This document shows positions 57,678 to 64,000 of a stretch of DNA of 64,000 nucleotides, in pieces. A model generated the notes under the pieces. It did not search any database. It saw only the letters and a list, made by a program, of their open reading frames with translations, and had not been told where the DNA came from. Each line of letters opens with the position of its first letter. Position 1 is the first letter of the stretch. The stretch lies in assembly GCA_943735955.1 (NCBI GenBank), contig OX030960.1:6072035-6136034 (forward strand), read 5' to 3'. This stretch comes from Piscicola geometra. Taxonomy: Eukaryota; Annelida; Clitellata; Hirudinida; Piscicolidae. The position numbers and the translations under genes were made by a program.

Positions 57678-58546
57678 ATGGATCTGCGAGAAGAACCATA
57701 CATCGAATCCTTGGCAGCATACTACCAAAGTAGCAACATAAAACAGGTTAATGCTTCATTGTGGAAGAGCTTGGACGATGATGACTTGAAATCAGCCACA
57801 AGCACTCTGGCCATTGGTTGCGGCTCTGGAGTTGACGAGATAGAATTCTTTGAAAAGGGGCTTCCTAGCTTAAAGAAAGCTTCTTTTGTGGAGCCAAATA
57901 CTTCTGGTTTCGACATGCTAGAAAAAAATCTCATTTCTAGCGGCTTTTCGAACAAGGTGCAATGCAAGACTTATTTCAGTACCATTCAGAAATGGGACAA
58001 TCATGGTGAAAAATTTGATTTAGTTTTGATGCATCACAGCTTGTACGATTTTGTGACTCAAGAAAGAAAGGATTTGTTAAAGAGAATCTTTGATGATTTG
58101 CTCAATCCAGGAGGATCTTTTTACTTCAGAATCACTTGCACGGATCCAGGTATTTGCTCAAATATTGCAGTAAATTAAGTTAAAACAAAAAATCAACTTT
58201 AATTATAAATAAATAACTAAATCATAATAAAAATAGGTTATATTTTCTAGATGCAGGAAAAGTCAGCTTCGTGAACATGGTTCTCAAGCAGCTGAAATGT
58301 CAAGAAGAGGCCAACTATGAAACCGTGAAGCAAGACCTAGCTTCGATTGGCAAGTTTCTCCACAAGGAATATTCGATAGTAGTGAAACAAGACCTGAAAT
58401 TTTTCAATGACGGTGGCCTAGAGTTTATCAGGATTATTTGCAATCCGAAAAGAGAAAAAAAAGAAATATACGAAGCGATTGAGGTCTTGAAGAGCAGAGG
58501 CTACGATGGAATGTCAAACGAGTGTTTGTGCGTGGTAAAAAACTAA
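57678..58546 (+). CDS. SAM-dependent methyltransferase, histamine-N-methyltransferase-like, 255 aa
   Basis: Two exons: 57678-58149 and 58251-58546 (768 nt in phase). The protein opens DLREEPYIESLAAYYQSSNI, like the YxxSFxxYxxxSxE start of HNMT-type enzymes. The class I methyltransferase glycine motif is LAIGCGSGVDEIEF, the acidic SAM-ribose position is FVEPNTSGFDMLEKN, and motif IV is FDLVLMHHSLYDF. LLNPGGSFYFRI follows. It is shorter than human HNMT (292 aa). The methyl acceptor cannot be told from sequence; an amine is only suggested by family. The ATG is the first in frame; upstream codons of the open frame lack ATG. Stop TAA. Confidence 0.75.
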
Positions 58547-59822
58547 TAATAAATTGAAGATGTTATCATTCAAGCGTAAAAGTAAGTTATGAGCTGATAA
58601 ATGTGTAGCTTCGATTTCAGATAATTTTTTTATTAGTATGCTTACAACTATAGTAATCAGAAGCCACTTTGTTTGCGCTGATATTTAAAATAATTTAAAG
58701 CTATAAATGTTTTTATATATAAATAGATGATCAAGTGCCTAACTTTTTGCGGTTTAACCCATAGCCCCCCCCCCTGGTTGCGCCACTCAGTCTGTGTATA
58801 ATGTATCAAATACTCTTACTCTATCTAAAATACTCGTCCAAAAATTCATTACCTTTATAATTTGTATTATTGTAGATATATATCTATAAAACCATATTGT
58901 AAATTACTAGTTGAAACTTAAATTGTTTTTAGTTTTTCTTTTAGATTTCACTTAAAATAACTCTGTTTTTAAAAAGTTATGAAAAATTAGACATGCTAAC
59001 ATATTTTTAAAAAATTTAATATATCAATGTTTCAAAATTCCATTTTTGAAAATATTGAGCCCCCTCCAGCCTTCCCTTGGTTGCGCCACTGGTTGTCTTT
59101 ATAAAATAAAATGTTTAAAAAAAAACATTTTTATTTTGTATTTACAGTTGAAAATCCATTTTATTAAGTCTTTGATAAATTGATCATTATGAAAGAAGAA
59201 GAAAATTCAGAAGGGGATACAATTGTACAAATATTCCAAATTACGTCATACAGAAATCGAAGAGTATTAGATGTTTTATTTTATTGGAGTAACATGAAAA
59301 ATTCATAAATTCTACAACATATATATGATTGCAATAAAATAAAGCTATAGTAAAGAAATATTACCAATATTTAAAGAGGTTAGTGAATTTCAGAAAAAAA
59401 ATTATTTTAGAGTTATAAATTCATATACCTATAGTAATATACTATATATAGATGTATACATTTTCTGGGAAAAGTTTTGTTTTTTAATTCCTTTACTCTT
59501 TGGTAGTCAGCTCTACATAATGAGTAAATGTGGTTGCGTTAATCTTTTTGAGAGGTTTTTTAAACCTTATGAAGATGGAAAGTTCTAAAAAGAACTGAAA
59601 TAAGTTTTGAAATGTCAAAGTGGAAGCAGAGTTATGAGGCTGGTAGAAAATTCAAATGCAAGTGGCAAAGCAGGTGAATGTTTGGCAAGGATGCTGCAAG
59701 AGTAAAAGATTGATTCACATCTAGATAATCTTTTAATCATATTATACCATTTTGAAAAATTCAATAACAATTGACCTATACAAAAAACGTTGTTAATTTG
59801 AAGATTTTCTTGGTTGGAGCAG
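58547..59822. other. Spacer with a duplicated short repeat
   Basis: Two copies of a C-rich motif ending TTGGTTGCGCCACT occur near 58760-58790 and 59060-59092. The rest is AT-rich. An ATG-led frame (MKEEENSEGDTI) at about 59190 with a GTAC donor could be an upstream exon of the next gene, but this is weak. Confidence 0.35.
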
Positions 59823-60886
59823 ATGTCAGATGGCTCAGAAAATGCATTTTGCACCCTGTGCTGCAAGATCTTGCAGCCAAAATTGTCAACTATCAACAAC
59901 CATTCCAACACTGCTGACCATCTCAGACAGGTGTCATTCTCTATTTCTTCCTTTTTCAAATTGAATGGGTTAGTGTCAGATTGCACAACTCAACTCGAAA
60001 GCTGTAGATTAAATTCTAGTCCACTCAGTAGGCCCACATTTCTGAATGAATTGAATCAATGGTTCATAAGCACATGTCAAGATAGACAACATTTTAATGT
60101 TGTTATAAACTTCGGAAAAACAACTCACAGCAAGAGTACCATTCAATGGAGGAAAGCCAGGTCACTCCAGGGGACCAACTGTCACAAGAGGAAGAATGGA
60201 GAACCCAGGGAGAAGATGATGAGGACCATGGTGATGATGATGCAAGACTTTTTGGACTCTATTTAACCAACCAATTAAGGTACTTTTTTTTCTTTTAATG
60301 AAGTGCAGAGATCCTCTGGAGCATATAAGCACTTAGGCAATGATAGGAATCAAACCCATGCTATTGAGTCAAACGCCAAACGTCTTACCATTAAGCTATT
60401 CTGTCACTCAAATTTGCAAGAATATAGGTGTTTTCAGGAATAATATATATTATAAGTTATATGTTTATACAGAATTTCTAAGATTCTACATAGTCTTAAC
60501 TATATGAAGCATTTAAATGTCATATAGAAGTAATTTTCATCGATAGTTCAAAATATCATATATTTTGGGCAAATAATGGCATTACAGCTCAAGTATTTCA
60601 TCAATCCTGCAGGTACTTGAACAGTGAGGAGAGCAGGGAGCGCTTAAAGGGTTTGGTGAGACAGGCAGTCATCGAGGTGGCAGAGCACGACTCAGACCTC
60701 TGTAGCTTGCAGTGCAAAGTTCTGAAGAATGACGACGATGGTGATGATGGTGACGTTGATGGCGAGGATGTGCCATTGTGTGATGAAGATGATGGGGATG
60801 ATGAGGATGATAAAGATGCTGATGATGACGGTTGTAACTCACCCAAGTCAACACCCTTAGAATTGTATGTTTTAAGAGATATTTGA
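59823..60886 (+). CDS. Small zinc-finger protein with acidic tail, about 176 aa (start uncertain)
   Basis: Three exons: 59823-59930, 60131-60279, 60613-60886 (531 nt in phase). The first encodes FCTLCCKILQPKLSTINNHS, then NTADHLRQ, a C-x2-C...H-x5-H finger like those of BED/hAT-derived host proteins (AFCxxCxxxxxPKxxxLxxHxxTxxH). The second and third join into LFGLYLTNQLRYLNSEESRE and RLKGLVRQAVIEVAE. This resembles the C-terminal self-association helices (FGxYxAxQLRxL) of MADF/BED-type nuclear proteins. An Asp-rich tract and KSTPLELYVLRDI end the protein. The ATG lies directly after an acceptor-like GGAGCAG, so a 5' exon may exist. It is probably a nuclear DNA-binding protein, perhaps domesticated from a transposase; function unknown. 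Intron 2 holds a SINE. Confidence 0.6.
60298..60420 (-). mobile_element. tRNA-derived SINE head
   Basis: The minus strand reads AGAATAGCTTAATGGTAAGA (A box) and GCATGGGTTTGATTCCTATC (B box) about 30 bp apart, followed by a short body. It sits in intron 2 of the zinc-finger gene, antisense to it. Its head differs from the SINEs at 33085 and 50855. Confidence 0.65.
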
Positions 60887-61348
60887 ATCCACTCATCATC
60901 ATTATCATTGTCTTTTTTTAATGTTATTTTTACAATTAAATCTCAAATATTTATTTATAAAAATTTAGACTTTAAATAAAACCAAGATTAAATAGAAAGT
61001 TTACTTAGGAAAATAATAAGTTACTTTATCCCTTTATTTCCGTTTTTAGACTATTGCTGGAGGTTAGGTTAGTTTAAATTCCATGCAGCTTTTCATTCTG
61101 ATGAAAATACATAAAGAATTTTTATTTATATTTTATACTCTATCTTAACCATAACGAGGATGAATTATGATGAGCCAATTCCGTAATGTTGAAGTCTCGT
61201 GGAAAGTACAATCTAGTTAGGTGTTTTCACATAATAATAAAAAGTTTTAATGTCAAAACTTGAACCTAAAAGTATTTCAAATTGTATCAAGACGAACGAC
61301 TTTCAGTGAATTCAGGTGCAACTGTAATCACCGACAGGGCGTAAGAGG
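60887..61348. other. Convergent 3' flanks
   Basis: This is the 3' UTR region of the zinc-finger gene and of NDUFV2; AT-rich, nothing else seen. Confidence 0.45.
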
Positions 61349-62844
61349 CTACAGATCGGCTCTGACCTTGAAGTCAGGTCCGTATGGGGGCTCCTTGAGG
61401 GAGGTGAGGCCTCCAGAGGGCTCAGAGGTGATGCGGTTCTTGTGGCCTGACCTGTGAAGGCAAATAAATCTTTGTAAAAGAGTGAATCATTTAAATTATC
61501 TCTGAAGGCAAGTCTATCTAGCGATTTCTTCGCTTGCTGAACATTCCAACAGCTTCCTTCAGCATGATTTAAAGCTAAAATACACAATTGAAGTGATTTA
61601 AAAAAAGAAAAATGCACGCCAGCCAGTTCTCAGTGAATGAGACTCAATTATGTATAGTGCTTAGGGTGGGATATGTTAGAAACGGTACTCGGAAGCATAG
61701 ACATGGCAATATAAAAACTGTTGATGGCACTGTTTATTTCTTTCTTGAATCAGCTGATGTTTGGTTTCTAACAATAACAAGGGGCTGCCATATTTTCTTT
61801 AGATTTCGGCAAACTATCCGTAGCGAGATATATCGTAAAATGAACAATTACTAAGGCTTCTTCACTTCTTTTTTAAATAATTTTTTCAAAAGTATATATT
61901 TCGGCAAAATATCTGAGGCGAGATATATCGTAAAATGAACAATAAATAAGGCTTCTTTACTTGCTATTGAAAAATACTTTTGAGATGATAATAATGATGA
62001 TGCTAATGAAAAAGACTGCTGAGATGACTATTCATTTTCTAATATAGAATTTGAATGCTTTTGGAATCTATGGCAATCAATCCTTGCACCTGCACTTGAT
62101 TTTAAAGTTGTTGTTTTATAAATAACCATTATAGAGGTCAAAAGATCTGCGTGGTTTTAACTCCCTAAAGTTGTAAAAATGTACCAACATAATTATATTT
62201 TCATGGAAATTTGATATAATCATCTTGTAGATAATTTGAATATGGATACTCAAGTCTTAACTGAATTATACTTGTCAGATATGAATAGTTGAATTTTAAT
62301 TTTAAAGTTTTGTAGTAATAGGGAGAACATATCTTTCAAATTTAAACTATTTTATTTTGCCTATTAGCATTACCGCTGTTTTACCCTACAGCTATTTAAA
62401 CATTGGAAACTTGTCTATGTCAATCGTTAATCTCATTTGCATAAAATATGAGTACCGTTTCTAAGCTAAACCCTTAGAGTGAAGGACTGTATAGAAGGAA
62501 GCATCTCACCAGGGTCCACGCTTGGGCTTCTTGCCAGCCCTGAGTTCGTCAATGATCTGCTCGACGTCCTGTGGAGTCAGATCCTCCTGTATGTATGTAT
62601 GTATGTATGTATGTATGTATGTATGTATGTATGTATGTATGTATGTATGTATGTATGTATCTATGTATGTATGTATGTGTGTATGTATGTTTGTATGTAT
62701 GTTTGTATGTATTTATGTATGTATGTGTACCGACATAGTAGTCGTCATCGATGTTCATCATGGGAGCGTTGACACAGGCGCCGAGACACTCTACTTCAGA
62801 CAAAGTGAAGAGTTTATCTTCAGTGGTGCCGTCTAGCTCGATGT
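61349..62844 (-). CDS. NDUFV2: NADH:ubiquinone oxidoreductase 24-kDa subunit, C-terminal part
   Basis: Three 3' exons: 62844-62735, 62586-62510, 61451-61349. They encode [20 protein letters not shown] and [20 protein letters not shown], then [17 protein letters not shown], then [20 protein letters not shown] and [13 protein letters not shown] before a TAG. This is the C-terminal half of the mitochondrial complex I flavoprotein 2; [12 protein letters not shown] carries the last two Cys of its 2Fe-2S cluster. The donor of the first exon was placed at GTCGGT, not the neighbouring GTACAC, because only that joins in frame to give YYEDLT as in the family. Upstream exons (presequence, first two cluster Cys) lie beyond position 64000, past a hAT insertion. 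Confidence 0.93.
61715..62415 (-). mobile_element. Merlin-derived non-autonomous relic in an NDUFV2 intron
   Basis: 61720-61850 (GGCACTGTTTATTT, ATCAGCTGATGT, GCGAGATATATCGTAAAATG) matches the inverted right part of the Merlin element (40655-40790). 62350-62412 (GCCTATTAGCATTACC, ACAGCTATTTAAACATTGGA) matches the inverted left subterminal part (38597-38655). The transposase is missing and the end repeats are worn. The GCGAGATATATCGTAAAATG unit is also duplicated at 61918-61937. Confidence 0.65.
62588..62730. repeat. (GTAT)n microsatellite between NDUFV2 exons
   Basis: About 140 bp of GTAT units fill almost the whole intron between exons at 62586 and 62735. On the sense strand, CATA units run from the donor to the ACATACAG acceptor. 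Confidence 0.96.
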
Positions 62845-62956
62845 CTGCATAGTGGAAGGACATAATCATATAAAACTTATTGTGTGTGTGAGTTTGTGTA
62901 CGAATTTATATTAGTATAATCACATAAAACTGTATGTGTGTTTATGAAATTATATT

Positions 62957-64000
62957 AGTATCAGAGACGGACCAAAACATATATTTTTAATTCGGCTGAA
63001 ACCGAAATCAGGCCGTAATAAAAAGTCCGTTTTCGGCCGAAACATAAAGTAAACCGAAATCGTAATCCGTATTTCGGCCGAAACCGAAAATGTTCCCAAC
63101 TTTTATTAACAACAGAAAAATAGTATATGCCAGTTTAATAAGTAAATCTAAACAAACGTATATTTTAAGCCAAAATATAAAAGATTTTCAACAACAAAAA
63201 TGGTCTACATAAGTAATTGTTTATTAAAATAAAAAAATAGTATTGAACGATGACAATTTCTATTTAATAATTAAATCCAAAAAACGAATATTGTAAGGCA
63301 GAAATAAGTGTTTGGTGAGGATAACTCTGTCGTGAATATCCCATAAGGATGATGAACCCAAACTGTTTAAAACGTTATTTCCCAGTATTTGTTCAGTCTG
63401 GTTGATGGAATTCTCTCCTGCAACAAAGTTTGGTTTGATAAAGTTTAAAACCTCTTTTTTGGCTTCTTCCTTTTCGAAATCATCAAAATACATGTCTTTG
63501 AAGCGAGGATCAAGCAAAGTAGCTGCAAGCACTTCGGGCATTTTTTTTGAAAAATTTAAACCGTTTGTTTGTTGCATCTTACATCTATAGTTCGAGTTCG
63601 ATTTAGGATATACAGATACTTTTGACAATAACATTTTTTAAACAAATGTTTTAGAAAAATAAAATTAGCTTAAATTTTTTTATATTAAATATCATCATTG
63701 AACGAATGCCAATTAACTTACATTTCATGACAATGGTTGTTGTTCCAGATGCTTGTATACGTTTTTCGAACAATTAGGCTTATGTCACTCATAAATCAAT
63801 CAACCACGATATCTAATAGAGATGAGAATCGAACCCAAACTTAATAGTTCGAGTTTGATTGATGATACACAGATATATAAGATAAGTTAAATTAAAAAGA
63901 TAAATTTCGGTTTTTCGGTATGTATGAGATCTTTTTCGGCCAAAAACGAAATTGAGCCGAAATTAAAAAATTACTTTCGGTTGAAACTGAAAAATGACCG
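62957..64000. mobile_element. Second hAT-like element, truncated by the window end
   Basis: The left end (CAGAGACGGACCAAAAC) and the TTCGGCCGAAACCGAAA-type subterminal repeats match the element at 53661, as does 63740-64000 (right part, up to about 54620 of that copy). By comparison about 115 bp remain outside the window. On the minus strand, 63634-63260 holds an extra piece of transposase reading EVLAATLLDPRFKDMYFDDF, then EKEEAKKEVLNFI. That is the LDPRFKxxxF block of ZBED-type hAT transposases, absent from the 53661 copy. Confidence 0.8.

Noticed and set aside
58740..59092. C-rich TTGGTTGCGCCACT pair as a regulatory module
   Set aside because: Two copies alone are better explained as ends of a dispersed repeat; there is no evidence of function.
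59615..59986. Minus-strand 123-codon frame
   Set aside because: It overlaps the plus-strand zinc-finger exon, which has correct splice borders and a conserved motif pattern.

Overview
This is eukaryotic nuclear DNA from an invertebrate animal. It is AT-rich, its genes are split by GT-AG introns, TAA, TAG and TGA all act as stops, and the gene content (tyrosine hydroxylase, a T-box factor, an FHL-type LIM protein, a neuropeptide-like precursor) is that of a bilaterian. I cannot fix the phylum from sequence alone. A lophotrochozoan or flatworm-like genome would fit the repeat content, but that is only an inference. All gene models below were assembled by hand from splice sites, reading-frame phase and family alignment; each complete model has a total coding length divisible by three.

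Layout. 0-6 kb: a ~700-bp AGT trinucleotide array, a possible dynein-light-chain-like terminal exon (-), a LINE relic, then AT-rich DNA. 6.2-7.8 kb: a four-and-a-half-LIM (FHL) gene (+). 9.1-9.6 kb: a small secreted, dibasic-site precursor that looks like a neuropeptide gene (-). 11-18.4 kb: tyrosine hydroxylase (-, 12 coding exons), with an 18S rDNA fragment and a LINE relic in one intron. 19.4-24.7 kb: a T-box factor of the Tbx2/3 type (-) with an insertion inside the T-box and a very acidic C-terminus. 24.7-30 kb: gene-poor. 30-30.9 kb: MED28 (-). 31.1-36 kb: ADAP/centaurin-alpha ArfGAP (+).

36.8-42.6 kb is a transposon-rich block: a CR1-like LINE relic, a hAT relic, a structurally intact Merlin element (transposase, terminal inverted repeats, 8-bp target duplication) and a dead pogo/Tigger-like transposase. 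43-45.8 kb: an isoprenylcysteine-methylesterase-like alpha/beta hydrolase (+). 46.7-52.5 kb: the AMPK catalytic alpha subunit (-, 17 exons), its introns full of micro- and minisatellites. 52.8-56.3 kb: an interval bounded by long inverted repeats, holding a broken hAT transposase that is itself split by a second, non-autonomous hAT element with a perfect 8-bp target duplication. 57.7-58.5 kb: a histamine-N-methyltransferase-like enzyme (+). 59.8-60.9 kb: a small zinc-finger/acidic protein (+). 61.3-62.8 kb: the 3' exons of NDUFV2 (-), which continues past the window. 62.96-64 kb: a second hAT element running off the end.

The genes do not form one pathway. TH (catecholamine synthesis) and the peptide precursor are both neural or secretory candidates and lie about 1.4 kb apart; AMPK, NDUFV2, MED28 and ADAP are housekeeping. 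The observations I find most worth following are the peptide precursor, the nested hAT insertion, the intact Merlin copy, the rDNA piece in the TH intron, and the repeated use of CA/CATA microsatellites as splice-site flanks in the 43-63 kb genes.
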